A stretch of 64,000 bases of DNA from Candidatus Izemoplasmatales bacterium (GCA_028698875.1 JAQVVR010000003.1:80470-144469); one strand, 5' to 3'; positions 24,532 to 33,107 are shown, numbered from the stretch's first letter. A program made the numbers and translations. The notes: a model not told the origin generated them from the letters alone.

Positions 24532-25512
24532 CTAATTTTTATTGCGTTGAATGTTATTAATTTGGATTGTACCACTTACGGAACTTTTTTTCAAGACTTT
24601 GATAATCTTGCTTTGATCTTGATTGCGGATATCGACGTCCCCACTTACTGATGAAAATGTAATCTCACCAGGATAAAATTCGCTTCCCTGCATATCACCA
24701 CTTACTGTTTTGAAAGCAGTTCTTTTTGTTTCAGTGTTGTTAATTTCAACATCGCCACTAACACTATCAATGCGCAACTCCTCATTGATTGCAAGATTAT
24801 CAACATCCATATCACCACTAACCGTGTTGATACTTAGGGTTTCTACTATGCATCGGTTCATTACAATGTCACCACTTACAGATGAAATTTTCCCTGTTTT
24901 AGTTACAATGCCATTTACAGAAATGTCGCCGCTCGTAGTGGATACTCCTATAGTATCGCCAATTATTCCTTTGACGGTTATGTCACCGCTTACAGATGAA
25001 TGTTTGAACTCATGAATTTCGATTTTTTTGGGAAATTTCACAAGGAATTGCATATCACTATTGTGTTTTTTGAAAAATATTCTGCCAAATTCTTGGCGTC
25101 TTTTGAAATTGAAAATACCATTTTCAAAAGACACATCATATAAAGACATATCTTCATTTCCATCATAATAAATAGTGATCTCATCTTCATTGACAGTTTC
25201 ATAGGTAATGTCTTCACTCAATAAACTGATAATTGCACTTGAAATTATCGAGTCAACTTTTATTGTCTTCCATGCTGTTGCCATGCTGAATTTTTTATTT
25301 TCTTGAGTGTCTTTTACGTGATTTGAGTCAGCGATATCCTTAGCGACTCTTTCTGGTTCACCAAATTTATCGACAATTTCCGTTTCTGACAAGCCTTCTG
25401 CAAGTGCCTCATTAATCATCTCTTCGTGATCTCTAATGATCTCCTCAATTTCCTGTTTTTCGATTTTTTGTTTTTGCAGTTCGTTCTTCAAATTTTCTAA
25501 GTATTTCTTCAT
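24532..25512 (-). CDS. HAAS-domain protein with DUF4097 beta-helix repeats
   Basis: A 326-residue protein with two parts. The first ~65 residues are a HAAS/DUF1700-type helical domain (KKYLENLKNELQKQ, then EIIRDHEEMINEALAEGLSE and IVDKFGEPERVAKDI). From about residue 165 there are eight short repeats of the form VSGDI/V or TSGDI every 17-20 residues, the DUF4097 putative-adhesin beta-helix pattern. There is no signal peptide and no membrane segment. AGGAGG lies 8 nt before the ATG. It begins 68 nt inside the end of the upstream PadR gene, so the two are coupled. PadR-HAAS pairs are common in Bacillota; the ligand and function are unknown. Confidence 0.75.
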   Translation of the reverse strand: MKKYLENLKNELQKQKIEKQEIEEIIRDHEEMINEALAEGLSETEIVDKFGEPERVAKDIADSNHVKDTQENKKFSMATAWKTIKVDSIISSAIISLLSEDITYETVNEDEITIYYDGNEDMSLYDVSFENGIFNFKRRQEFGRIFFKKHNSDMQFLVKFPKKIEIHEFKHSSVSGDITVKGIIGDTIGVSTTSGDISVNGIVTKTGKISSVSGDIVMNRCIVETLSINTVSGDMDVDNLAINEELRIDSVSGDVEINNTETKRTAFKTVSGDMQGSEFYPGEITFSSVSGDVDIRNQDQSKIIKVLKKSSVSGTIQINNIQRNKN

Positions 25513-25831
25513 TTTTCTTTCCTCCTTGGTTTAATATTTCATATACACCGCCGATGAAGCGGTCCCACTCATTCCGCAATTCCATGTAGTATTGAAACCC
25601 CGAATCAGTAATTCGATAGTATTTACGGGGTGCTCCTTGATTTGATTCTTCCAGATAAGTAGAAAAATAACCATCAATTGTCAAGCGACGCAAAATAGGA
25701 TAAATAGTATTCTCATTAACGTCAAGGTGACTTGAAATATTATTAATGACCATATATCCATACATATCATCGCCGACAAGCTCCGATAAAACACATAATT
25801 CGATGATTCCTCGTTTAAACTGTGAATTCAT
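25445..25831 (-). CDS. PadR-family transcriptional regulator
   Basis: A 128-residue PadR-type winged-helix protein: FKRGIIELCVLSEL at the N-terminus, DDMYGYMVINNIS, ENTIYPILRRLTIDGYF as the recognition region, and GAPRKYYRITDSGFQYY in the wing. The C-terminal ~30 residues are charged and encoded in the stretch that overlaps the next gene. A 14-bp perfect palindrome lies in the spacer of its own promoter, so autorepression is likely. PadR regulators often control the adjacent HAAS gene. Confidence 0.88.
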   Translation of the reverse strand: MNSQFKRGIIELCVLSELVGDDMYGYMVINNISSHLDVNENTIYPILRRLTIDGYFSTYLEESNQGAPRKYYRITDSGFQYYMELRNEWDRFIGGVYEILNQGGKKNEEILRKFEERTAKTKNRKTGN

Positions 25832-25852
25832 CCTGACACCTCCTTGAAATCA

Positions 25853-25881
25853 ATTATAACACAGTACTGTGTGCAACACAA
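25853..25881 (-). promoter_or_regulatory. padR promoter with palindromic operator
   Basis: Minus-strand TTGTGT (25876-25881), 17 bp, TATAAT (25853-25858). The spacer holds the perfect palindrome ACACAGTACTGTGT (25859-25872). A second, imperfect one (ACACA...TGTGT) lies at about 25876-25894. Binding by the PadR encoded downstream would block the promoter. Confidence 0.7.
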
Positions 25882-25920
25882 TACTATAATGTGTTTTTTT
25901 TTAAGTTTTCCTAACGAAAA

Positions 25921-25947
25921 AAAAGATGGGTTTTAAACCATCTTTTT
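25921..25947. terminator. Bidirectional terminator hairpin
   Basis: AAAAGATGG...CCATCTTTTT flanked by A-rich and T-rich runs, just after the P5C dehydrogenase stop codon on the minus strand. Confidence 0.85.
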
Positions 25948-25950
25948 GTT

Positions 25951-27507
25951 TTAAAACGCTTCGCTAATTGATTTGCCTTGCATGTGTAAGACTAAATAAT
26001 CTGGTCCACCAGCTTTGGAATCAGTTCCACTCATATTAAAACCTCCAAAAGGTTGATAACCAACAATTGCACCTGTACATTTCCGGTTTAAATATAGATT
26101 ACCAACATGGAAATCTTCTCGGGCCCGATCAAGATGAGCACGATTAGTGGATATTAAAGCCCCAGTTAGACCAAATTCAGTATTATTAGCGATTGCTAAT
26201 GCATCTTCAAAAGACGTTGCCTTACAAACCGATAGGAATGGTCCGAAAACCTCTTCTTGCATGATTCGTGCTTTCGGATCAAGATCTACGAAAACCGTTG
26301 GTTCAATAAACCAGCCTTTATCACTTGAAGCTTTACCACCGACCAACAACTTTCCTTCTCTTTGGCCAATTTGAATATAATCGCTGATTTTGGCAAAGGC
26401 CTTTTTATCGATTACCGGACCAACTTGAGTAGCGTGGTCGATTGGATCTCCAAATTTCAATGCTTTTGTGTATTCGCCAATACGTTTAACAACAGCATCA
26501 TATACATCTTGATGAATGATTGCCCGTGAACAAGCGCTACATTTTTGCCCCGAGTATCCAAATGCGGCTTTTACAATCGCATCAGCTGCCATGTCAATAT
26601 CGACACCACTATCAACTACTATGGCATCTTTTCCACCCATTTCCGCGATTACTCTTTTTAACCAAATTTGTCCTGGTTGAACTTTAGCTGCTTGTTCATA
26701 AATTCCCATTCCGACTTCTTTTGAGCCCGTGAAAGAGATAAAACGAGTTTTCGGGTGATTTACAATATAGTTGCCAATTTCTGACCCTGATCCTGGAATA
26801 TAGTTTAAAACACCGGCAGGAAGACCGGCCTGTTCCATGGCTTCAACTAGCTTGTATGCAATACAAGGAGTGACTGAAGCCGGTTTAAGTAAAACCGTAT
26901 TCCCAGCAACAATGGCCGCTGAAGTCATACCTGTTAGAATTGCCAACGGGAAATTCCAAGGTGTGATAATGGCTCCTACCCCAAGAGAAATATATTTATA
27001 TTCATTTCGCTCCATATTTCGGCGGCTTAATACCACATCATCAATTCGTTCCAATGATAACATTTGACGACCGTAATACTCCAAAAAATCAATTGCTTCT
27101 GCTGTATCAGCATCGGCCTCAACCCAAGGTTTTCCACCCTCAATCGTCATTAAAGCACTGAACTCATGTTTGTTTTTCCGTAAAATCGCGGCAGTTTTAA
27201 ACAATACATTAGCTCGGGAAGTAGCTGGGGTTTTTTTCCATGTTTCAAAAGCAGTAAGTGCTTCTTTCATCGCCATTTCAGCATCTTCAATGGTTGCTTG
27301 ATGAACTTGACCAACCACTTCTTGATCAAAAGCAGGATTTCTGGATTCAATCAATTTACCAGTAAATAATCGCTTTCCACCAATAATAAGAGGATAAGTC
27401 TTGCCAAGATTTTTACGAACAGTTTGTAGCGCCTTGGTGTATAAATCACGTACTTCAGGAATTGAAAAATCGGAAAGCGGTTCAGTTTGATAAGGATACA
27501 TTGCCAT
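25951..27507 (-). CDS. rocA: 1-pyrroline-5-carboxylate dehydrogenase (L-glutamate gamma-semialdehyde dehydrogenase)
   Basis: A 518-residue NAD-dependent aldehyde dehydrogenase of the RocA/PruA type. Visible are [20 protein letters not shown] about residues 178-197, [26 protein letters not shown], and [16 protein letters not shown] about 285-300, which is RocA-like. The catalytic cysteine is in [15 protein letters not shown] about 318-332, and [10 protein letters not shown] is near 415. It oxidises glutamate semialdehyde to glutamate, the second step of proline catabolism. Directly upstream in the same direction are five genes for a flavin/Fe-S dehydrogenase that could perform the first step. 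A clear AAGGAG precedes the ATG. Confidence 0.92.
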   Translation of the reverse strand: MAMYPYQTEPLSDFSIPEVRDLYTKALQTVRKNLGKTYPLIIGGKRLFTGKLIESRNPAFDQEVVGQVHQATIEDAEMAMKEALTAFETWKKTPATSRANVLFKTAAILRKNKHEFSALMTIEGGKPWVEADADTAEAIDFLEYYGRQMLSLERIDDVVLSRRNMERNEYKYISLGVGAIITPWNFPLAILTGMTSAAIVAGNTVLLKPASVTPCIAYKLVEAMEQAGLPAGVLNYIPGSGSEIGNYIVNHPKTRFISFTGSKEVGMGIYEQAAKVQPGQIWLKRVIAEMGGKDAIVVDSGVDIDMAADAIVKAAFGYSGQKCSACSRAIIHQDVYDAVVKRIGEYTKALKFGDPIDHATQVGPVIDKKAFAKISDYIQIGQREGKLLVGGKASSDKGWFIEPTVFVDLDPKARIMQEEVFGPFLSVCKATSFEDALAIANNTEFGLTGALISTNRAHLDRAREDFHVGNLYLNRKCTGAIVGYQPFGGFNMSGTDSKAGGPDYLVLHMQGKSISEAF

Positions 27508-27524
27508 TTTTTATTTCTCCTTCG

Positions 27525-28670
27525 TTATACCACCGATTTTTCAACTTCGATGGTTTTCTGATTTTTGAAACGGTTCATACATAGTTCCGTCATATCAATA
27601 CTAGTGGGCTGATTAAGGATGATTTCGGATAATAATAACCCTGTTATTGGTGCAAACATAAATCCGTGCCCAGAAAAACCACAAGCTACGTAAAAGCCTT
27701 CACATTCATCAACAGTACCAAGAATTGGTTGTCGATCAGGGGACATATTATATGATCCTGCCCATTGTCGGATGACACGTAATTCGCCGACAACTGGGAG
27801 AAATGCAACAACCGTTTTTGCCATCTCGTCTAAAAATTCCCAACTTGATTCGATATCATGATTATGCAAAGCTCCTGGAGTTCCACGTCCCATAACAAAA
27901 CTACCCTGTGGGACCTGTTGGCAATAAAGATTCTTTCCAAATGACATTACCATTGGGCCTTGAATCTTTTCGATTGGCTCGGTTACCAAAATCTCATGTT
28001 TTTCTGGATACACGGGAATTGGAACACCCGCCATTAATCCTATTTCATGTGCGAAACCACCGGCAGCGTTAACCACTTTATTCGTTTCAAATGTATGCTT
28101 ATCGGTTGTCACACTAACAACCTTGTGATTTACTGTTTGAATTGATTGGACTGCTTCATGAAAGTAGAAGGATACACCCAATCTTTTTGCCGCTTGATAG
28201 AAGGCATCATTAGCCTTGAAAGGGTTGATGTGGCCATCAGTAGGACAAAAGGTCGCACTGATGAACATATCGGTATTAATGTGAGGAACAATTTCTTTGG
28301 CTTCTTCTTTAGTGATTTTGCGTGATTTGATGCCTAATGAATTTTGCAGCTCTACGTTTTTACTGAATTGCGCATCTTCTTCAGGGGTTACAGCAACAAT
28401 TAAATATCCTTCTTGTTTGAATTCAATATCACCAGGATATTTAAGTGTTTGATTAGCCTTTTCATAAAACTCCACACTTTTTTTCGCCATGATGCAATTC
28501 ATTTTAGTTGCCCATTGTTGTCTAATTCCAGCCCCGCATCGTCCCGTGGCTCCGTTTGTTAGATAGCCTTTATCGACAACAACGATATCCTTCATCCCTT
28601 TTGCTGCCAAATAATAAGCAATTGCCGTCCCACTGATTCCTGCACCGATTATGACTATATTAGCGTTCAT
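27525..28670 (-). CDS. FAD-dependent amino acid (proline-type) dehydrogenase catalytic subunit
   Basis: A 381-residue DAO-fold oxidoreductase. The dinucleotide motif VIIGAGISGTAIAYYLA opens the protein, GATGRCGAGIRQQW follows, and the C-terminal FAD contact is FYVACGFSGHGFMFAPITG. It resembles the beta subunit of multi-subunit proline dehydrogenases, HcnC and sarcosine oxidase beta. I start at the ATG at 28670, which has GGAGGGG upstream; it then overlaps the [2Fe-2S] gene by 11 nt. With P5C dehydrogenase next door, proline or hydroxyproline is the likeliest substrate, though opines or other secondary amines are possible. Confidence 0.75.
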   Translation of the reverse strand: MNANIVIIGAGISGTAIAYYLAAKGMKDIVVVDKGYLTNGATGRCGAGIRQQWATKMNCIMAKKSVEFYEKANQTLKYPGDIEFKQEGYLIVAVTPEEDAQFSKNVELQNSLGIKSRKITKEEAKEIVPHINTDMFISATFCPTDGHINPFKANDAFYQAAKRLGVSFYFHEAVQSIQTVNHKVVSVTTDKHTFETNKVVNAAGGFAHEIGLMAGVPIPVYPEKHEILVTEPIEKIQGPMVMSFGKNLYCQQVPQGSFVMGRGTPGALHNHDIESSWEFLDEMAKTVVAFLPVVGELRVIRQWAGSYNMSPDRQPILGTVDECEGFYVACGFSGHGFMFAPITGLLLSEIILNQPTSIDMTELCMNRFKNQKTIEVEKSVV

Positions 28671-28941
28671 CTTTTGTCCCCTCCACAATAGCCTTAAGTT
28701 TTACACCTGTGACTAAGGGACGAATCTTTGGAAGGGCTACTTCCTCAGTTTTACATTTTAGGTAACGAGCAATCTCTTGTTGTAATAATAATCCACAGGT
28801 TTTGCCCTGACATGGGCCCATGCCGATTCGTAATAACCGCTTAATATCTTCAATAGTGGTATATCCTTGATCCAGAAGATCATGGATTTGTTCGAGATTA
28901 ATGTCTTCGCAACGACATATGATAATATCTTTTTTATTCAT
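28660..28941 (-). CDS. BFD-like [2Fe-2S] subunit
   Basis: A 93-residue protein with the BFD-type cluster: CRCEDIN about residues 9-15 and GMGPCQGKTC about 41-50, spaced as in bacterioferritin-associated ferredoxin-like domains. In multi-subunit proline dehydrogenases and octopine/nopaline oxidases a BFD-like domain links the two flavoproteins. It overlaps both neighbours (8 nt with the ferredoxin gene upstream), so it is made in step with them. Confidence 0.82.
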   Translation of the reverse strand: MNKKDIIICRCEDINLEQIHDLLDQGYTTIEDIKRLLRIGMGPCQGKTCGLLLQQEIARYLKCKTEEVALPKIRPLVTGVKLKAIVEGTKDER

Positions 28942-29416
28942 TTTTGTTCCTCACCGTCACGAAGTCGTATAGATACTTCTTATCGACTGATACGGTCACA
29001 AGAACCGTTTTATCCTGTTTGTTCGTTAATAATACTTTTACTATATTCGCATCACAAATTACTTTTCCATCCCGGTTCACACCATTCCAAATACTATTTG
29101 GTTCTGGATAGGGCAAAAATTCGTAAGGGATTTTGAATATTGCTAGATTATTTCTTATCTCTGCCGTCATAATCGCCAACCCAGGGCAGCTAGTCACACA
29201 GATACCACAGCCAGTACATAAATCTACATTTAACTGAGGCTGATTATTGATATCATCACCGATTTCAATGGCATGGAAAGGACAACTAGTACTACAAGGA
29301 TTACATGGTATGTCTTCATAACATTCAATAATAGCTTTTGGTTTTAACAGTTGTTCCGGTTGGGGAAACCGGGATTTAACTTGTTCGGGTGTTGCCACTC
29401 CAGTTTTATCAAGCAT
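28934..29416 (-). CDS. Ferredoxin-like subunit with two [4Fe-4S] motifs
   Basis: A 160-residue protein carrying CNPCSTSCPFHAIEI about residues 38-52 and CTGCGICVTSCPGLAI about 68-83, each a typical [4Fe-4S] motif; the first uses CYEDIPCNPCSTSCP with an extra Cys upstream. It would carry electrons out of the flavoprotein complex. It overlaps its neighbours by 8 nt on both sides. Similar genes occur in HcnABC/PDH-type operons of anaerobes. Its acceptor is unknown. Confidence 0.8.
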   Translation of the reverse strand: MLDKTGVATPEQVKSRFPQPEQLLKPKAIIECYEDIPCNPCSTSCPFHAIEIGDDINNQPQLNVDLCTGCGICVTSCPGLAIMTAEIRNNLAIFKIPYEFLPYPEPNSIWNGVNRDGKVICDANIVKVLLTNKQDKTVLVTVSVDKKYLYDFVTVRNKNE

Positions 29417-30500
29417 TGGTTTTTGCCTCGACTTTCTTTAATCCAGCCCTGATTTTGGCTCCGAAAGGACCGCTACGCAGATTCTTTAATTGTTGTTGGT
29501 AATCAGCAATGCTTTTTTGGTAGTCAGGTTGTTGGTATCCAATTTTAGCAGCTGCTGCAAGACCAGAAAGATATCCTTCGACAATGGCGCTTGAAGCCTC
29601 TTCTACTCCGGCAACATCACCAGCAACAAATATATTATTAATCGTGGTTTGATGTAAGCCATCAACAATTGGAACCATACCTCCAAGTTCTGGAACATAT
29701 TTTAATTCAGCACCGCCCATTGCTAATAATTGATATAATGGCGATAATCCAACAGCGATACAAACAGCATCAACGTCGATGAGTTTTTCTGTTCCTTTAA
29801 TTGGCTTCCAAGAATCATCAAGTTCAATAGTCTCAATTTGGTTAACACACCCATTACCGATTGCCCTTTGAATTGTGGTCTGAGTTAGAATATCGACACC
29901 TAAGCGGCGCAGCTTAGAAGCGTGAACTTTATATCCTCCGATTTTTGGCGCGGCTTCTAGCAAAGCCTTCACGTGAACTCCGGCTTGGATCAATTGATAA
30001 CTAACGATTAATCCAATATTTCCGCTACCAACCATGACAATATTTTGTCCTGGCAATACACCGTACAAATTCATTAAAGTTTGGACAGCTCCAGCCCCAT
30101 AGATTCCTGGTAAGTCATTGTTCTCAAAAGCCAACATTTTTTCGCCCGCGCCCGTGGCAATAATCAAGGCATCAAAATGATATTTATAATATTTCTCATT
30201 GTGTAAAACGTTCACCACTTGGTCAGCATATAAGCCAACAACAGTGGCATCACATATAATTTCAATACGGTCTGAACATGTTTCCACATCAGAAATAAGT
30301 TTTTTTGCGATGTTTAATCCCCGAGTTTTAGCAAATTGTTTTTCGGATCCAAAAAATTTATGCGTCTGTTTGATTAACTGACCACCCATTTGTGGATTTC
30401 GGTCAATTAAAAGAACGTGACATCCTGTTTGAGCAGCTGTATAGGCGGCAGCCAAACCTGCAGGTCCTCCCCCGACAATAATCAATTCTTTGTTTGTCAT
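29409..30500 (-). CDS. FAD/NAD(P)-binding subunit of the amino acid dehydrogenase complex (HcnB/PDH-alpha-like)
   Basis: A 363-residue pyridine nucleotide-disulfide-type flavoprotein. The FAD motif is LIIVGGGPAGLAAAYTAAQT about residues 5-24, the NAD(P) motif is IVMVGSGNIGLIVSYQL about 152-168, and the third motif NNIFVAGDVAGVEEASSAI is about 289-307. There is no CxxC redox pair at the usual place. It resembles the alpha subunit of dye-linked proline dehydrogenases and HcnB. It would take electrons through the BFD and 2Fe-2S subunits. GGAG precedes the ATG and it overlaps the upstream gene by 4 nt. Confidence 0.8.
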   Translation of the reverse strand: MTNKELIIVGGGPAGLAAAYTAAQTGCHVLLIDRNPQMGGQLIKQTHKFFGSEKQFAKTRGLNIAKKLISDVETCSDRIEIICDATVVGLYADQVVNVLHNEKYYKYHFDALIIATGAGEKMLAFENNDLPGIYGAGAVQTLMNLYGVLPGQNIVMVGSGNIGLIVSYQLIQAGVHVKALLEAAPKIGGYKVHASKLRRLGVDILTQTTIQRAIGNGCVNQIETIELDDSWKPIKGTEKLIDVDAVCIAVGLSPLYQLLAMGGAELKYVPELGGMVPIVDGLHQTTINNIFVAGDVAGVEEASSAIVEGYLSGLAAAAKIGYQQPDYQKSIADYQQQLKNLRSGPFGAKIRAGLKKVEAKTNA

Positions 30501-30802
30501 CGGATGACTCCTTTCCCGATTTGACTTTCAACAATCATCCCTTCGGAAAGCGGGGTGACACATGTCTTTATATTTGGAATATGATCAACCGTCATGTAAC
30601 AAGAAGAACAATTGCCGATGGCACAATATAATCCTCGTGCCCGATGCCGTTCAACACTTTCGCTTAATTTTTTTATACCATTAGCATATAACGCTGATGC
30701 GATTGTGTCGCCTTCTACTCCAGAGAATTCAACACCGTCAAATTGAAAATGAATTACTTTTTTTTTCGGAAAATCTAAAATCGGATGCTTGAAGATTCGC
30801 AA
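30497..30802 (-). CDS. (2Fe-2S)-binding HcnA-like subunit, TTG start
   Basis: A 101-residue ferredoxin-like subunit: GDTIASALYANGI about residue 30-42 and CAIGNCSSCYMTVD about 62-75, the cysteine pattern of HcnA and of the small subunit of related dehydrogenases, with a further Cys in IKTCVTP. An in-frame ATG at 30838 exists but lies upstream of the predicted transcription start. The TTG at 30802 has AAGGGGTG 5 nt upstream, so I use it. This is the first gene of the five-gene complex. Confidence 0.78.
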   Translation of the reverse strand: MRIFKHPILDFPKKKVIHFQFDGVEFSGVEGDTIASALYANGIKKLSESVERHRARGLYCAIGNCSSCYMTVDHIPNIKTCVTPLSEGMIVESQIGKGVIR

Positions 30803-30828
30803 ATTATTCACCCCTTCTACTAGTATTA

Positions 30829-30857
30829 ATGATATCATAAAACGCTTTCATTGTGAA
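30829..30857 (-). promoter_or_regulatory. Promoter of the dehydrogenase complex with internal cre-like site
   Basis: Minus-strand TTCACA (30852-30857), 17 bp, TATCAT (30829-30834). The spacer contains TGAAAGCGTTTTAT (30837-30850), which matches the catabolite-responsive element TGWAANCGNTNWCA at 12 of 14 positions. CcpA binding there would repress the operon. Confidence 0.6.
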
Positions 30858-30930
30858 TTATTTTTTGCTTGTTTTGACTGTTTGAATCTCTCTTTCACTT
30901 GAATATAAAAGACTGTAAAAACTTTCCGTG

Positions 30931-30964
30931 AAAAAACGACCCCCGGAAGAGCCGATGGTCGTTT
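30931..30964 (-). terminator. Terminator of the reductase/thiolase unit
   Basis: Minus-strand AAACGACC...GGTCGTTT stem followed by TTT(T), 34 nt beyond the short-chain reductase stop codon. Confidence 0.75.
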
Positions 30965-30997
30965 ATGCCTAAAAAACGGAAATTTAGAACCGTATTT

Positions 30998-31717
30998 TTA
31001 CAGGCGCATGCCACCATTGACATTTATTGTTTGACCCGTAATATACGATGAGTCATCCGATGCTAAGAACAAAGCCACTTGAGCGATTTCTTCGGGTTGT
31101 CCCAATCGGCCAAGCATCGTCATTTTTGCAAAACTTTGAAGCAATTCTTCTGGAACGGTTTTTAAAATATCGGTGAGAACATAACCCGGGGCAATAGCAT
31201 TCACTCTAATAGCGGCACCTTTACGAGCAAATTCCTTTGCCCATGTCATTGTCAAACCAATAATTCCCGCTTTAGAAGCAGCATAATTTGCTTGCCCAAT
31301 ATTTCCAAAAACACCAACAACAGAGGAAATATTGATGATAGAACCTTTTCCAATTTGCTCCATTTGGGGACCAACATACCTAGTTAAATTAAAAACCCCT
31401 TTTAAGTTAACGTTTATAACCGCATCCCACTGTTCATCAGTCATTTTCCGTGTCATTGAATCTTTTACAATCCCTGCATTATTTACTAAAATATCAATTT
31501 TTCCATATTTTTCACAAACGTAATCGTAAAATGCTTTGCATCCTTCAACATCAGTTACATTTAGATGATAGTATTCGACATTATCGGCTTGATATTGCAT
31601 TGTTCCCATATCGGCTGCAATGACAGTTGCGCCTTCGGCCGCAAACGCCTTGGCAATTTCCATGCCGATTCCCTTAGCACCACCGGTTACAATAGCAACT
31701 TTATCAGTTAATTTCAT
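30998..31717 (-). CDS. Short-chain dehydrogenase, FabG/acetoacetyl-CoA reductase type
   Basis: A 239-residue classical SDR: TGGAKGIGMEIAKAFA about residues 11-26, NNAG in LVNNAGIV about 77-84, catalytic Ser in INISSVVGVFG about 132-142, YAASKAG about 149-155, and PGYVLTDI near 180. These match 3-oxoacyl-ACP reductase FabG and acetoacetyl-CoA reductase PhaB. It is 20 nt downstream of a thiolase gene in the same unit, which favours reduction of acetoacetyl-CoA to 3-hydroxybutyryl-CoA. No polymer synthase or crotonase is in the window, so a fatty-acid role stays possible. Confidence 0.82.
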   Translation of the reverse strand: MKLTDKVAIVTGGAKGIGMEIAKAFAAEGATVIAADMGTMQYQADNVEYYHLNVTDVEGCKAFYDYVCEKYGKIDILVNNAGIVKDSMTRKMTDEQWDAVINVNLKGVFNLTRYVGPQMEQIGKGSIINISSVVGVFGNIGQANYAASKAGIIGLTMTWAKEFARKGAAIRVNAIAPGYVLTDILKTVPEELLQSFAKMTMLGRLGQPEEIAQVALFLASDDSSYITGQTINVNGGMRL

Positions 31718-31737
31718 CCTTTTCTCCTTCTTTCGAT

Positions 31738-32946
31738 TTAAACGCGTTTAATGATCACTGCGGTTCCCATTCCGCCGCCGATACAAAGACTTGCTAATCC
31801 ATAAGTAACATTTCGATGTATCATTTCATAAAGCAATGTGACGATTATGCGGTTTCCAGACATTCCAACCGGATGGCCAAGAGCAATGGCTCCTCCGTTA
31901 ACATTGGTAATTGCTAACAAATCATCGCGGCATATTTTATGTTCTTCAATTAATTCATGAATAACGCCAAGGCTTTGGGAAGCAAAAGCTTCATTTAACT
32001 CAATCAACTGCATATCTGATAATTTCATATCAGCATTATTAAGAACATTTCGGATTGCCGGCACAGGACCAAGGCCCATATAGTTGGGGTCAACGCCTCC
32101 TTGCCCCACAGCAATGATTTCCGCGATGACTGGCAGTTGATATTGTATGACTGCCGCTTCGCTTGCAATGATGGTAAAAGAAGCCCCATCGTTGATGCCA
32201 GAAGCGTTTCCGGCAGTGACTGATCCATCGTTTTTGAAAGCCGGTCTTAATTTAGCCATTTTCTCTGATGATGTTGTTCGATTCGGATATTCATCATGAG
32301 ATACGATAATTGTTTCTTTTCGGTTTTTTACAGTGATAGGCACAATTTCATCAGCAAATCTGCCTGAGTCAACAGCCGCAATGGCTTTGGCTTGAGAGCT
32401 CAAAGCAAACTCGTCTTGTTCAGCACGGGTAATGCTATATTTTTCAGCGATGTTCTCTGCGGTAATTCCCATATGAGTTTTGCTAAAGGCATCGACTAAT
32501 GAATCTACTAAGATATCATCAATAACATTCATATCGCCCATTTTAAAGCCATCGCGAACTTTTCCCGGAACCAAAAATGGGGCTTGGCTCATCGACTCTA
32601 CCCCTCCGGCAACGATGATGTTGGCCATTTTCGCATTGATAGCAGCCACAGCATTCATCACTGCTTTCATACCCGAGCCGCAAACCATGTTAACTGAATA
32701 GGCTGGGACTTCAATGGGCACACCGGATTTGATGGCAATTTGCCGTCCGATTCCTTGACCAACCCCAGCGGAAAGAACATTACCAATGATTACCTCATCA
32801 ATTTTATCAACCGGGACATGGGTTTCAGTTAATAATTGTTGTAAGACTTGAACTCCCAAATCGACCGGTGTTAAATCCTTAAAAGAGCCAAGAAAAGAGC
32901 CGATTGGTGAACGTTTTGCTCCGACAATAAAAATTTTCTGATTCAT
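31738..32946 (-). CDS. Acetyl-CoA C-acetyltransferase (thiolase)
   Basis: A 402-residue thiolase. The acylated cysteine is in VNMVCGSGMKAVMNA about residues 84-98, the C-terminal catalytic motifs are NGGAIALGHPVGMSG about 342-356 and CIGGGMGTAVI about 384-394, and ELNEAFASQSL lies between. The ATG at 32946 has AGGAGG 6 nt upstream; the longer reading from 33036 would start in the leader. The enzyme condenses two acetyl-CoA to acetoacetyl-CoA or runs in reverse. It is the first gene of a two-gene unit with the short-chain reductase. Its promoter overlaps a cre-like site. Confidence 0.93.
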   Translation of the reverse strand: MNQKIFIVGAKRSPIGSFLGSFKDLTPVDLGVQVLQQLLTETHVPVDKIDEVIIGNVLSAGVGQGIGRQIAIKSGVPIEVPAYSVNMVCGSGMKAVMNAVAAINAKMANIIVAGGVESMSQAPFLVPGKVRDGFKMGDMNVIDDILVDSLVDAFSKTHMGITAENIAEKYSITRAEQDEFALSSQAKAIAAVDSGRFADEIVPITVKNRKETIIVSHDEYPNRTTSSEKMAKLRPAFKNDGSVTAGNASGINDGASFTIIASEAAVIQYQLPVIAEIIAVGQGGVDPNYMGLGPVPAIRNVLNNADMKLSDMQLIELNEAFASQSLGVIHELIEEHKICRDDLLAITNVNGGAIALGHPVGMSGNRIIVTLLYEMIHRNVTYGLASLCIGGGMGTAVIIKRV

Positions 32947-32968
32947 AAATTCCTCCTGTATGTATTTT

Positions 32969-32990
32969 ATCGCTACCCTGTTGTAGCGAT
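32969..32990 (-). repeat. Perfect inverted repeat in the thiolase leader
   Basis: ATCGCTAC, 6-nt spacer, GTAGCGAT, just upstream of the ribosome site. It may be an RNA hairpin near the start codon or an operator for an unknown regulator. Confidence 0.55.
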
Positions 32991-33062
32991 TTAAACCAAA
33001 TTCGATGCATCTTCGGTATATAGTGCAAAAAGGCAAGAAAAATAGCCACTATTTCCTGATTC

Positions 33063-33100
33063 ATTCTATCCAAGATGGTCGGTTTTGTCAAGCGCTTTCA
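33063..33100 (-). promoter_or_regulatory. Thiolase promoter with cre-like overlap
   Basis: Minus-strand TTGACA (33086-33091), 17 bp, TAGAAT (33063-33068). TGAAAGCGCT (33091-33100) abuts the -35 and matches the left part of a cre; the right part diverges. The transcript would carry a leader of about 110 nt. Confidence 0.7.
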
Positions 33101-33107
33101 GCAACCG

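Noticed and set aside
24560..25010. CRISPR-like or satellite repeat
   Set aside because: The short repeats are in-frame coding repeats of unequal length (DUF4097), without constant spacers.
24710..25015. Plus-strand ORF with a signal-peptide-like start and regular SPLT repeats
   Set aside because: It is antisense to the DUF4097 repeats; the regularity comes from the VSGD repeats on the other strand, and there is no ribosome site.
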